Assembly: GCA_033675545.1 (NCBI GenBank)
Contig: JAWDGP010004062.1
Location: forward strand, 1,338,501-1,402,500
Length of the DNA: 64,000 nt
Direction of reading: 5' to 3'
Source of the DNA: Elysia crispata
Taxonomy: Eukaryota; Mollusca; Gastropoda; Plakobranchidae
Position 1 is the first letter of the stretch. Each line of letters begins with the position of its first letter. Of this stretch, positions 1-44,216 are shown in pieces. Under the pieces are notes generated by a model. That model had not been told where the DNA came from. It saw nothing but the letters and a program-made list of their open reading frames with translations, and ran no database searches. The position numbers and the translations under genes were made by a program.

Positions 1-324
1 GGGATTTTTTTGGTCTTTATTATATTTGCAATTTTCAACTTCCTTTACAGATTGCTTTCCAAAATCTTTTTAAAGTATTCATTAAAGAAACTTGTGGTAG
101 AAAACTGAAAAATTGTCAATAATCGTGATACCTGAAAGTCATCTATTTCGTGGACTTTTTTTTTCCCCCAATAACAATATAAAGCGTGTTCAGTTGTCTT
201 TTATGTGATAGTCCCCAACATATTTTTATGAGCAGCCACAGCATCTTGGTTGGTTTTTCTCTACTGAACTTACATTCAGTGTTGTCTTCTTCCGTCTTTC
301 TTTTCTCTCTGCTCTGGATTGCAG

Positions 325-30414
<30,090 letters not shown>

Positions 30415-33400
30415 GCTGATAGTGTGAATGTCAACCTTTACATACAATTTTTACACTTATGCCCACCATAATAAACTTTCACATCGTTTTAGAGAAATAT
30501 TGATTCATATTTAGTTTTGTTGTTTGTTGGGTTTTTTTTTTTTGAGAAGGTGGGCAAGCCATATAGAGAATTTAGTCCAATACATTTGCTTTCAAAGGTA
30601 ACACTTTGATACAGCCTTTTTTATGTTTCTATTAACAATTTAACTCAAAATACACATTCTGATCATGATCAGGAACCATTTCTACATAAAAAGGTGGGCA
30701 TCTTTATAAGGCATATGATAACCAAATATCTCGTATGTGATATTATATTCCGATAGAGGTCTGAATCTGGATGGGAATTATCTTTAAAAACATTTGCAAC
30801 TTCTTTGTTTTATTTTGTTTTCACACTCTTGGTAAAAGATAAAGTGAACCTAGTCAATTTTTTGTCGTTGTTTTGGGAGATTTTTGCTGTTAGAAAAATA
30901 TTCAGCAACTATGAATGTGAAGAAGAAAAAAAAGTCATCTTTTTTCATGTGTAAATGTGATAGTGAATGAATGGATTTGGGATTAGATATTAGTTTTAGG
31001 CATTTAAACTATAATGTGGTACAAATGAAATAAGCTTTTAATTATCATGTGGTTTTAACAAAATTCCTACTTTTTTTTTATTTTCATGATATATCATCGG
31101 ACCACCTTTTACATGTATGGTCTTCTCTGATAAAGAAACTATTTTGAACTGGACTCAGACTGCAGGATTTATCATGGCATAGGATGGGAAGAGATATTGT
31201 CATAGTATTGAGATGATAATGTAAACTAAAAATTCTCAGCAATATACTGGTTAAAAATGAGTTGCAGGATTGAATTGTAAATTGGTAAAAAATTTATTAT
31301 AAGGGCTTTTGATTATTGCTTTTTGTATCTAATCTCATATAGCTCCAGGTTATTATAGCTTTCATGCATTGAATTCAATTATTATTTATTTTCATAACCA
31401 TTTGAGAGATGTGTCAGCACTTATGGACACTGTTATATTAACCAAAAGTTATCCTTCGATTTTTCTCTTAAAGTATTTTTTCATATATATGCCTGGGTTT
31501 TTTTGTTTTATTGTTTGCTAGGTTAAATACTATCACCTATCACCACTTGTATGTTGCAGTTATATCTCTGTTATGAGGGTTTCATAAAAGTGTGAAGCAG
31601 CGACTTCTGGCATCAAATATTGACATGCGAGCTTATCTTTGCATGAAGAATTGTCACCTTGCTGAATTAAACACATTTTGAATAATCAAACCAGGCTGTG
31701 AGGGGAGCTGATATTTCACTGGAGATGTGAACATGACCTGGAATGAAGACAATGCATTTATATAAATGCTTCCCATGGATGTTAATAGTTTTATAAGGTT
31801 AAATTCAAAGTTTAAAATCATTTATCTTTATTTTTTATAAATGCTAAGGTTATGTGACACTTAATATGTTCTCTTTTTGAATTGAAAATGGTCATTCTCA
31901 TACATTGTGTTATACGAGCCCTAAGCTTCAGGATGAATCTGTGTGGACAAAATTGCTTGGTTTTGAGCAATTTTTTTAAGCAATGAAGATTGAGAGGATA
32001 ATCAAGAGACATTAAATATGGTGCTTTTTGCCAAAGTGGATTGATGAAAATACTTTTTATTTTGATTGAATAATGTACAAATTTTTTTTACCTGCCTGTA
32101 AACACAACTTTCTGTATAACTGCTCTTGAGGAGTATTGTGCTTTTCAAGCTCATGCTGTACATTTATGTTTTTATATAACTTTTCTGTTGTTTATTTCGT
32201 CTATCTTATAATTTATATCAGTATCAGCTCATATCACTTTGGAATTTCAAATGTTTTGTATCAAAATTAAACTGCTTACAATAAATCTACATGTTTACAT
32301 GCACCATGTTAAAAATTTATGCAGCTTTGGTAATGACAGCACAATTTTTACTTGATTTCTTGAGGTTTTTTTTTCTATTGTACAACATAAATGAAATATT
32401 TTTCCCTCATATAGGCAGGTACAAATGTAGCTCTGGTGCGTTAACCATAGAGTGATTAATTGATCAATTTTGCCATTGAAATTAAGAGAGTGTTTGCGTA
32501 AACTTCTATTAGTAAAGCCTAGTGTCTTGTCTTACCTCTGAGAAATGTAGACATAGATCTTTTTGCCAGAGTGATACAAAAGCATACTGTCATCAAATAC
32601 AATCTTTTTGAATTTCTGTCCCAAAAGTCAACCTCTTAGCAGAGTCTGATCCTAATGAGAGGTCATAATCAAAATTGGGATTTTAGCATAATTTTCCAAT
32701 TTTTTTTTCCCCTCAGGGAATAAAGATATAAAGTAATTTGCTAATCTGTCTTGGTGCATTGGCCTTAAACCAAGAGGAAGTTGTATTTCGCTTGGAAAAA
32801 AATACTTGGTAATAATAGCTTGCCTAAGACCAAATCCAGCAAAAAAAATGTAACGTTCAGAAGAATTTAACTTTTCTTATTTCTAGGTAAACCTATCAAT
32901 TTGAACCAGGTTTTTTTCCCATATGAAAGGTCCATTAAAGGCTTAAAATATGAAGGAGAAAAATTGTAGTGTTGAAAATGTATGCCTTCACTTCTGTGAC
33001 CATTTTGATATAAAACTTGTGCGGTATGTCAATGTTTTTAGACTATGGATTCGACATTCTCTATTTCAAGCAAATATAAAGCCTTTGGGTTAAAACTGCT
33101 TTTCAAGTAACTTTTAAAGAACATGAAAACTATTGCATTTTTTTAAAAATAAACTTAACTACATTATTTCCTTGTAGAAGTAAAATGGATTACCATTTCC
33201 CAGTATGAAAGTTAGTGTTAGATTACTGCAGATAGATGGAAAGAAACTCATCCAAAATGAATGCTGTCTGAATAAAAGCATGTGCTTTTTTTTGGTACTT
33301 GATATGTGGGAAAATTATTCCTTGTGCTTTTCTAGTGTACTTTACAAAATTTGTTGGTGAGCCACAAATTGTGCATAAACTTCTTGTAAATTAAGTATTC

Positions 33401-33530
33401 TTGTATTTGTTGCTTTATTGCTGTATTCACCATGCCTCTTGTTGCCATAGAACCAGTACCGCTTGGAGATGATCTTCTTGCTTCTGACACAGACAGCCTG
33501 AAAAGCTGTTAAACATCAATAAATACATTT
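30415..33530 (+). other. Probable 3' UTR and polyadenylation candidates of the phosphatase gene
   Basis: Non-coding AT-rich sequence after the stop codon. AATAAA occurs at 30470-30475 (only 56 bases past the stop), 32280-32285, 33271-33276 and 33518-33523. The sequence alone cannot say which is used. No gene is seen. Confidence 0.4.
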
Positions 33531-36500
33531 TATAACAATAATAATACATGATGCATTTGTCCAGAGTCAGTTGAGTGGGGTACATAGTGTAGCAACTGCT
33601 GTACCTTATCATTTTATTTTTGTGCACATATAGCTTAACCAGTGCATGAATTTCTTACACAAGTATACATGTGAGAATGGCATATACCTCAAAACTGTAA
33701 TGCTCAACTGAAAATTCTTGTTTTGGAACTGTGCCGTTTTTGTGTGAATGCAATGATGTAAGAAATTCTTATTCAGCCTGCTTGTTTGTAGGGTACAACA
33801 GTATTTTTGAAAACTCAGGTAGGATTTTTTCCTTGGGTCAACTTGATTTTTTACTTAATTTCACAAGATACTAGAAATTTTGCAAGAGGGGCTATTATCA
33901 CTCATTTCTTTCCTTTCTTACTAGCATGGGGAATCGGGTAGTTTGTTTGAGGTCATGAGTGGAAAAGGGCTGTCATAGAAAATGATCTTGTTACCTATTA
34001 TAGAAATTAATTCATAAAGCAATTGAAAGGTATGTATAGGCAGTAAGTGTTTTTAAAAGATTTTCTTCACTGTTGTCGCGCAACATACACATTGTTTCAA
34101 AAGAAGATGTATTCTATATCCTCGAAGTATAGTGCAAAAAACTCAGAAGCAAGAGAAGAAAAAAGATTGTTGATAAGTGGTGAAGAGATTATCAAGCATG
34201 CAAGGAGACCATCAACAAAAATGCTCAATGTTGACAGCAAGAAAAAAATATGAGAGGCTGTCCTGAATGTGCCAAAGAAAATAAGAATAACTAATGTCTC
34301 GATAATAACCACTGCATAATCTGATGTTATTTGATGTAGAGGTGAGTTAAAGATTGGAAAAATAATTTTTGTTGTATTCAAAGTTAACAAATACAAAAAT
34401 AGTTTTGGAATTTGAAATACAGGACAGGGGGTTTTGTTTTTAAAATGTTTTCATCAACTTTTAAGTTCTCTGGTAGTAAAAAAAAAAAATAATGAAAGCC
34501 TATAGCAAGCTTTTGTAAAGTATGTATTAAGATCGTTTTCTTTTGCTCCATTTGATTATTTTATCATGTGAAATGAGGATGAAACTAATGAATTTTATCT
34601 CTATAAAGCTATATATGGTTAAATTTTGAATCAAATATATCCCACTAACAGGTCACATTTTATTTTCATGTCCAAATTGTGACCTTGCAAAAAATTCAAG
34701 CTTTTATTAATTCAAATGAAAAAGGCTGTGGAAGTTTTGGCCATTTTTTTTAATAATTAAGTCTATTCAATTTTCTTTTTTTTGCTTTAAATCTTTCATG
34801 TGTTTATGTGTGAGACAGCCATAGAATTTGAATCCTCAAAGTGAAGATGTATCATCCACAAGTTCACCCAACCCCTTCTGGTCACTCTGATCATGACTAT
34901 CAAGCTTTGTTTTTTTTTTTTTTGTTTTTTTTTTTCAATGTCAATCCTTATGCATCAACATTTTAAAAGTATTTTCATTAATTTCTTTTAAAAATATCCC
35001 AATTGCTCATAAATGTACATTTTTTGTTACGAAAACTATTTTGTATTGCAATACTTTGTTTCAGATGCATATATGTAAATTTTCATGTGCATTACTCAGT
35101 GTCTTTTCCCCCAAGTTAGTCGCAGTTTGAATGGTTATGTGTTTAGCATTGATATTGTCTACCTTTCTTAAGTCATTGTATGTTAGCACTAAAAACATAG
35201 ACAGGGCGTAACAGTTGCTTTTCTTCTAACCTTATAAGGTATTCTGTATACAAAACGTGCATGCACCCCTTACCTTATCCTTTTACAGTGTGCAAATTTT
35301 CACCTTGTTTCCTTCTTATACATTTTAACATCTGTTTTGATTTGGGATCGTTTACTTTAATAAAAGATTTCTAAACATGATTTGTACTACTAAAACCCTT
35401 TAACTTATTACCAGTGCAGAAATGGGACCAGAGGCAAACTACATGTAGTCAAATTGAGGACATTTATAGTTAATATTTGATTTTGTAAGTGATTGTATCT
35501 TTATTTTGTAGGTGTTCAATCAACAGTAGTAACTACTTTGATGCAAATTTTAAACCTATGTGTGTCTTATATGCGTTATTTTTTTTTTCACTGATAGTTA
35601 GTTATAGATATTTAAAGAAGTAGCGGTGTTCCCTATTATTAAGTCTATTTTGTTTAATGGAAATTAATGTAGGCAAAAAAAAGATAAGCAATTTTTAAGG
35701 GGGATCTTCATAGCCTTATGTATTTGTTGCTGATAAAAAGGAATATGATAACAAAATCTTCCTTCAAATTCAGTTGATCTTTCTCTTAGAAATTATTTTG
35801 TTGAAAGATTTATACATTATATTGATCAGATTGAGATTTAAACTTTCTTTTTTTTTTTTTACAACTTAGAAATCCAATATGGTGACCATGTTTTCCCTCC
35901 TTTTGTTATGAGTAGAAGTTTGATAGCCAATATACCCCCCCCCCCAAAAAAAAAAAAAATTAAAAAAATAATCCACTTTTTCTCCCCAGTTCTCTTTTGC
36001 CATCCATTATTTTGACACATATAAATGGCAATTTTGTAGATATTTATATCAATAATATAAGAAAAAACTTACAACATTTACAAAAGTACACCAAACAAAC
36101 CTTTACTTTGACACAGGTTAGATGGCCAAGTTGTAGATATTTATATCAAGTAATGTAAGAAAAAGCTTACAACGTTACAAGCTTGTGGTTCCATTTCTTG
36201 TAAATCGCACAATCTATTTTTTTTTTCTTTATTTTAATTTTTCTTATTGCCTGACTTAAAGTACACCAAACAAACGAGAGCACATGTAATTTTTATACGT
36301 TTCTTTACTTAAGTTAAAGTTGTAAACATATTTCTTAATTCATTGCCTTCCAAGAAGCTGTGGCATTGGATAACAATCCTGATCTGATCTTGATGTTTTA
36401 TTTGATTTTGTAAACATATATTTATTTCAGTCACAGTGTTTTTTTGTTTTTTGTTGTTTTTTCTGTTGAGGTTTTTTTTTAATGTATCAGATTATTTGTA

Positions 36501-37285
36501 TTATACTGAAAACAAGAAAAATAACGATTCTTATCCACATTCTCCATCTTTGTTTGCTATTCATGGTGTGTTTGTTGCAGTCAGTTTGTCTAAGAAAATA
36601 ATCTTGTTAAGGTTTAAGAGGAAATTTGACTAAGAATAACTCTATGCTGCAGTCTTAGAGGATCACAAGAAGATAACAGGCAATTTAAAATTATACTCCA
36701 TCAGCATCTATTTAAAGGTTAGCATGTAAATACACAAAGCTTTGTCTAAAAATCAAAAGCTTAAGATGATGTATGAGCTAGAGTCATTTTCCCACTTTGA
36801 AGTAGTAGCATGGTACATTTTTGTAGGGGCAGAGAAATAATTTAAAAAATGATATATAATTTATTTATATATAGATAGATAGATATACATGTAGGTCAAG
36901 GTGAACAATTAAACAAAAAAAGAGTATTTTTTTCATCATGTCCCCATAGAAAAAAAAACATCTATTACAAAACTGCAAAAACTCTGAAAGGAATAGCAAG
37001 TGATTTTTAAAATTGCGCAGCATGATGCCCGAAGAGAGAGGAGGGCAAATGGCAAACTTGTCATCTGTTCTAGACACTTGTGTAGCATTACATGTCATTT
37101 AGCGCTAAGGTAAGAACCAATGCTGTTATATTCTAGCTGTTCACTGGCTCAAAGGAGCAGATTCTGTAAAGCAAACAACTGGGTTACACCAAACTCAAAC
37201 TTTCATTTAAGTTAATATGATAAAAGAAATAGTTAAACACTCATTGTATAAATTATGGATTGGATTGCAAAGACAGCAACAGTGA
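33531..37285. other. Intergenic AT-rich stretch without a supported gene
   Basis: Only short open frames with no recognisable domain or splice chain. Contains a C-run followed by an A-run near 35935-35970, a degenerate direct repeat near 36010-36275, and a further AATAAA at 35359-35364. Confidence 0.5.
36010..36275. repeat. Degenerate direct duplication, second copy interrupted
   Basis: TTTGACACA, then GTAGATATTTATATCAA, then AAGAAAAAACTTACAAC, then AAAGTACACCAAACAAAC recur in the same order about 98 bases on. In the second copy about 80 bases of unrelated T-rich sequence sit before the final motif. Confidence 0.75.
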
Positions 37286-37287
37286 GG

Positions 37288-37288
37288 A

Positions 37289-37369
<81 letters not shown>

Positions 37370-37370
37370 C
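37288..37370. repeat. (ATT)n trinucleotide microsatellite
   Basis: An essentially uninterrupted run of ATT/TTA units for about 80 bases, ended by ATC. Confidence 0.97.
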
Positions 37371-38752
37371 ATTAAAGTTATTTTTTAAAAAGTGTACTCT
37401 TTAAGCAAATTCACTTCACCTTAATTTTGAAACTTATGTAGAGCACTTTTTGGAGTAAAGTTGAACTCCACAAATTTTGTCATTCTAATTGTTATATTAC
37501 TTTTAGGGACCAGCTGTCAACACTTGAAAAAAATATTCTCCCTTTTAGTCTAGCCTCTTAAGTTTTAGATTATGGGATGTTTAAAATCTATATTTTAAAC
37601 TGTCCTACGTAATAATTGGTCGTTGTCAAAATGCATTGTCATACCGTGAAGAGCCTCTAAGGGCGGTAACTTGTGCATATAGCAATAGAAGGAATCTGCT
37701 ATTTCTAGCCTCAGAGGCAACAACAAAGTGTAATGTCATCATAGTCTACAGTCACAGAGACAATCAGGCTAGTGACAAGTCAAGGGATCGCATTTGTAAA
37801 TTATGATATTCATAATAAAGTTGAGTGGGAGGAAGCTTATTTCTGCTGTAGAAAAGATCATTGACCAGTAATGTTCGTTCAGTTTGACAAGGGTAGCTTA
37901 TAATTTTTTGTGATTGAATTTTTAGTACATTTGACGCTTCATTTTGTCGCGTCCTCTTTAGTTTTAAAAAAATCACCAAGTTGCTCCCAACCATCATTTT
38001 CTTGTCTGCTGTGCATGAGAAATGATCCGTTTTCCATAGACTTGAAAAGCAGATGGTTTATTTTTCATAATCTATGACAGGTCACTATTAATTTGGGCAG
38101 TTTAGTCCTGTTACCTATAACTAGATCATTATTTTGTGGAACTTGTCGAGAAATCCAATTTTATTACCACTGCACAAAAAATTCATAATTTATGATAAGC
38201 CTGGCCCAACAGATTCGTCGCTTGATTGTTTGATTGATTAAGCTTGCCTATCAGAATGTGACTTGCATCATTCTTGAGATATCAATTTTTTGTTAAATTA
38301 CGCCTATCAGGGCGCAGCAGAATTATGAGCTTCCAAATTTGTCCCCTGAAGGCAGCGTGGTCTGAGCACATTTTCAAGTCTTTGCAGCTTCGAGGTATTT
38401 TTAACCCGCAAATAATTTTTGGACAGACAATAGTAGGGTATCAATGATATCTGGTGCTGGAATCCATGTAATTTTTTTTCTTTTTTTTTTTTTTTTTTTT
38501 TTGGGGGGGGGGGGAAATAAACTCACCAGAATGCCGGTAAAAGTGATTCATATGGCAGGCGTTTAATGACAAGTCACCTATGTTCCGCGTTACCCTCTTT
38601 GAAACTTGTACTTTACTCTTTTATTGAAGATGAGTCTGAAATGTATCCGCTCTAGTGGATTATACATACATATGTATTGATTTTACTTGACTATGACGTT
38701 CGATGCAGACATGTTTTTTAAATAAACATTTCTGTCACCTGTGTATGCCCAT
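37371..38752. other. Intergenic, no gene seen
   Basis: AT-rich single-copy-looking DNA with a long T-run and G-run at about 38468-38515. No open frame with a recognisable product. Confidence 0.5.
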
Positions 38753-38766
38753 TCTCTCTCTCTATC

Positions 38767-38797
<31 letters not shown>

Positions 38798-38814
38798 CTC
38801 TCTCCCTCCCTCCC

Positions 38815-38885
<71 letters not shown>
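38753..38885. repeat. Compound (CT)n / (CCCT)n / (CTGT)n microsatellite
   Basis: CT dinucleotides, a CCCT stretch, then seven or so CTGT units (about 38814-38842), then CT again to about 38882. Confidence 0.95.
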
Positions 38886-38886
<1 letters not shown>

Positions 38887-39074
38887 CTTCTTGCCCTTTT
38901 GATTATTTTTCTGAATACTTCCAAAGTACAGATACTTCTCATTGTTCACTGTCATAAAAGTTCTAGCACGGTATAGCCAATAGATAAAGATAAACAGATC
39001 AATCAGCCATATACATGTACTGTACCAATATCATCGGGTGCCGGGCCGTTTGGCATTGGTGACATTGTCCCCTA

Positions 39075-40700
<1,626 letters not shown>

Positions 40701-40717
40701 GGTCTTCTCTAAAATAC

Positions 40718-40950
40718 ATGAATACGTTCTATAAAGAAAGCCTTGTCTCATTTCATCTTGCGGGATCTGATGACATTTTTACATGGGACATAAGTTTGTA
40801 CGATATGAAGAAGGCTGCAAAAAGGAGTTACGCTTCTTTTTCAAAGGGAAAAAATACCGCCTCAGCCAAAGATTTGTGGGGAATGCATTCAGCACAACAA
40901 AATGGCGTCTCTGAGAACTTGGTGAACCTGAAATGTGTTGTTGAGAAAAT
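40718..40950 (+). other. Candidate first (non-coding) exon of the zinc-finger gene
   Basis: The stretch ends in GAGAAAAT followed by the strong donor GTAAGTG. It contains CAAAATGGCGTC at 40898-40909, a YY1-like element often found just downstream of transcription starts. That ATG (40902) opens only a seven-codon reading frame ending at TGA 40923-40925. Joined to 41815 it places an in-frame TGA just upstream of the ATG at 41845. A 78-codon open frame also covers this interval but matches nothing I recognise. The 5' boundary is unknown. Confidence 0.35.
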
Positions 40951-41814
40951 GTAAGTGATTAACACGTTTTAACATTAGACATTTTTGTTTGATGACCATT
41001 CTCCCACTGGTACTCATTGGGATATCTAATGTGTGGAAATTTTGAACTGACTAAGCTTTGGTATTTTACTGTACAGTCGTTGGCAGTCAGAGATTTCATG
41101 TTGGCAGTCGTTTTACAAGGAAAGAGGATTGTGATCAGACTCTGCAGTCCAAGCAGTCACTCTCTCACATATCTTTGTACCGAACTGATCAATATAAGTT
41201 TTAAAAATCTCATCAATAGACCATAAGAACCCCCTGATGAAGTACGTTAGGAGTCATTTAATGCTTAAATTAACGCAGTTTAATTTTTCCCACCGTCATC
41301 ACACATTTATAATGAGGAAGTACTAACGTCGTGCCTTTGCTTTCGAACCCGTTCGTTTTAATCTGAAGCAAACTCAAATCTTGGCCCCCGTTGATTTCTC
41401 TCCCATGCAATTGTCAAAAACCACACACGAACCATTATGAGAACAAAAACAAAAAACCAAACAATTAATTTTTACCGTGACTTAGCAAATTCAGATGAAA
41501 TTTTTAGATAGGTTTCACCTCACTGTTTTCTTCAATGGGTTATAAATACTTGTAGAGCTATTTTAGTATTTATAAGTCAAATTAATTTTATTTACTCAGG
41601 ATAGTCAACATGAAAACTCCACAGACTTCTTTACCTGGAAAGAGTTAAGAATGAGGCTTACATGATTTTAAACTACCTCTAAAGTTTAATTTATAAAACC
41701 TTAACAACTAGAATTTATGTTCTTAATAATATATAAATATCAAATGGACTGGCACAACGTTTGCAGGTGAAAAGGAGAGAAAAAAGCATGACATAAGAGG
41801 CTCTCCTTTTGCAG

Positions 41815-42005
41815 ACTTTACTTATACCCATTCCCCGGGAAAATATGAATCCATTTAAAAAAATTGTCAATACGGTACTGATGGCTCAGCAACTAAAGTT
41901 GTCTCTGATGGAGAAGCAGACATGTGCAACTAATGGCGGGAAAGCACAGTTAAATTCCATCCTATCAATTCCTACAGGAGCCCACTGCTCCAACCAGATA
42001 AATAG
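41815..42005 (+). CDS. Candidate upstream coding exon of the zinc-finger gene
   Basis: Acceptor CTCCTTTTGCAG, donor GTATAT; ends phase 2. From ATG 41845 it encodes [20 protein letters not shown] and continues open to the donor. Splicing to 43760 keeps the frame (AAT AG|A GTC) and adds 61 residues to the start at 43782. It could instead be 5' UTR. Confidence 0.45.
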
Positions 42006-44185
42006 GTATATAAGAAACTAGGCTGTTTGACGTTTGAATTCTATATCAGGCATAAATTGCAGTTAATTTTTTTTTTTATTTTTTACTCACTGCACAATAG
42101 CCTAAACATACAGCTGAGTCCAAATAATTGGAATCCGGATAGTTCGAATTCTTGGATATTTCAAAATCGTTTAATTTTACGGAATATTTCTCTATTCAAG
42201 CTTTATCAAAAAATATCGGTTAATTTGGAATTAAGGATCCGGTTAATTCGAAGCAATTTTGGCGTGATTTTTTTATACTGATACAATGAAAGCACTTTTC
42301 CAGGCTTGTAATACAAAGTACATGTAGTACTGTGCTCCGCGCGTCAAGCTATTCTGGTGTGTGTTTATGCGTGTGCCCACCTACTTTACAGGCAAGAATC
42401 TGCAATGGCTACAAGAGAGAAAGGGTTAGGCCCACCCCCCACCCCCCTGCACACTTGAACGACATTCCTGATCTGTCATCCACATTTTTTTTAACTCTCT
42501 TTCTCTATCTATTCTGATAATTCAAATTTCGGATAATTCAAAGTCCTTTTTTTATTCAAATGACTTCGAAATAAGCGTACTAGACTGTAGTATAATTATG
42601 TATATGATTGGTGGTTCCAATAAAATGGTCTTTATATTTTTTCTCTCTCCACTAATACTTTGTGTTTTTTTTTGTTTTTTTTTTTACAAATAGGGCCATT
42701 CTATGAACTTCTTTAAATTTAAGTGGCTGCATTTAAGAAAGTTTCTGGTTTATCATCATTGATTGTGGCCACTCAGGATTCTTGAATGTGGATTTTTAAA
42801 AAGCCCTGCGAAAGATCATCATAAATCACTCAGAACTTAGAAGGAGAAGAAGCAGAGGGCTAAGCATCAATTGACTTGATACAGATCTCCTTTTTTTTTT
42901 TTTCGAAACATGTAGCTGTTAAAAGAAAAGTAGTGTAGAACTAGAAGAGCACTTTATTTGTAGACGATACAGACTATCCTCAGGTGAAGTGTGGGAGTAT
43001 GGCCAGCGAATGAGGGTGGAGTTCTTATCTTATAGGAGAGTGAGGTTAAGTCTATAAATAGGGCTGGGGTAACAACTGAGTTGTCCAGAGAAGGGGAAAA
43101 GAATCGGGAAAGGAAGACGTAAGAGGGTATAATTGAATGAAGCAGAGGTTGGTTAGGCAGGAGTTAAAGTGATGCTTAAAGGGGTGGGTGGGAAAACAGA
43201 GACAGAAGAAAATATTAAGTGTGAGAAATTTTACAAACTCAGTCCACCATGTGAAGAGGTTTCTTCAAAGGAAATAAAGAAAGCAGTTGGAAAGGGCATG
43301 TAGGAAAGAGTAGGGGTTGCGTGGAGAAGTGGATTATTGACAGTGGTATGAGGGAGAGGGCAGGGATTTTTTATAGATTTTTTTTTTGGAGTTAACTATT
43401 CCCAAAAACTATTAGAGAGATTCTAATAAATAAGACCATGTTGGGTGTATACATCTTCAAAAGAAAGAAAATACAGTTATGGAGGCTTGACCAGCAATAG
43501 TGCGGCACATTGTAGAAAGTCAAGTTATATACTAAAGTATATATTTATTCTAAATCTAATGAGTTCACTTTCAGATAAGATGAAAAGGTTTTATATTGGA
43601 TCTCTCTCTAACATGGGAATGATATAAACATCCACAAGTTTTGCTTTTTAACCTCTGAAGTGAGTCTCAAATTGTAAGAATTATTTAAGAAATTAATCAT
43701 GCTTACAGGTAGAATGAATCACCTCAATGAATATTTGTAACATATTTTTCCTATTATAGAGTCAGTTTACATCAAGCAGAAATGGAACAAAATCAGTTGA
43801 ATCTTGGATCCACCCAAGATATCTCCCACTCTCAGATTGTTCAATCGGCACCCATAGACCTTCAACCTTCTCAAAGTTTGGAAATAAAACTGGAGCAGCA
43901 ACCAGTACATATTGAACAAGTTTATGAGGAATCAAAGGATCCTAAAATAGAGTCTGATGAAGGGGAGGTTCAGGTGATTTACCTCAATGTCCCAGAGACA
44001 GAGGAGCCACAGGTTTTGGATCTTGGTAGCCTGCTAGCCCAACAGGGCATCCAGGTTTGTTGAATGACTTTAAAAGCTTTTATTATTGGATGAATCTTGA
44101 TATTTAGACCAAAGTTTTGTCAGGTTAAATCAAAGCTTTGTCAGGTTTTATTGTAGTTTCACAATACTGATGAGAATATATAAGC

Positions 44186-44216
<31 letters not shown>

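Noticed and set aside
34097-34396. 99-codon minus-strand open frame downstream of the phosphatase
   Set aside because: Hydrophobic AT-rich translation, no recognisable family and no exon partners; the overlapping plus-strand frame is equally unconvincing.
40718-40954. 78-codon open frame as a protein-coding exon
   Set aside because: If spliced at GTAAGTG (after 40950) to the good acceptor at 41815, that frame hits TGA within eleven codons. It is better kept as a possible non-coding first exon.
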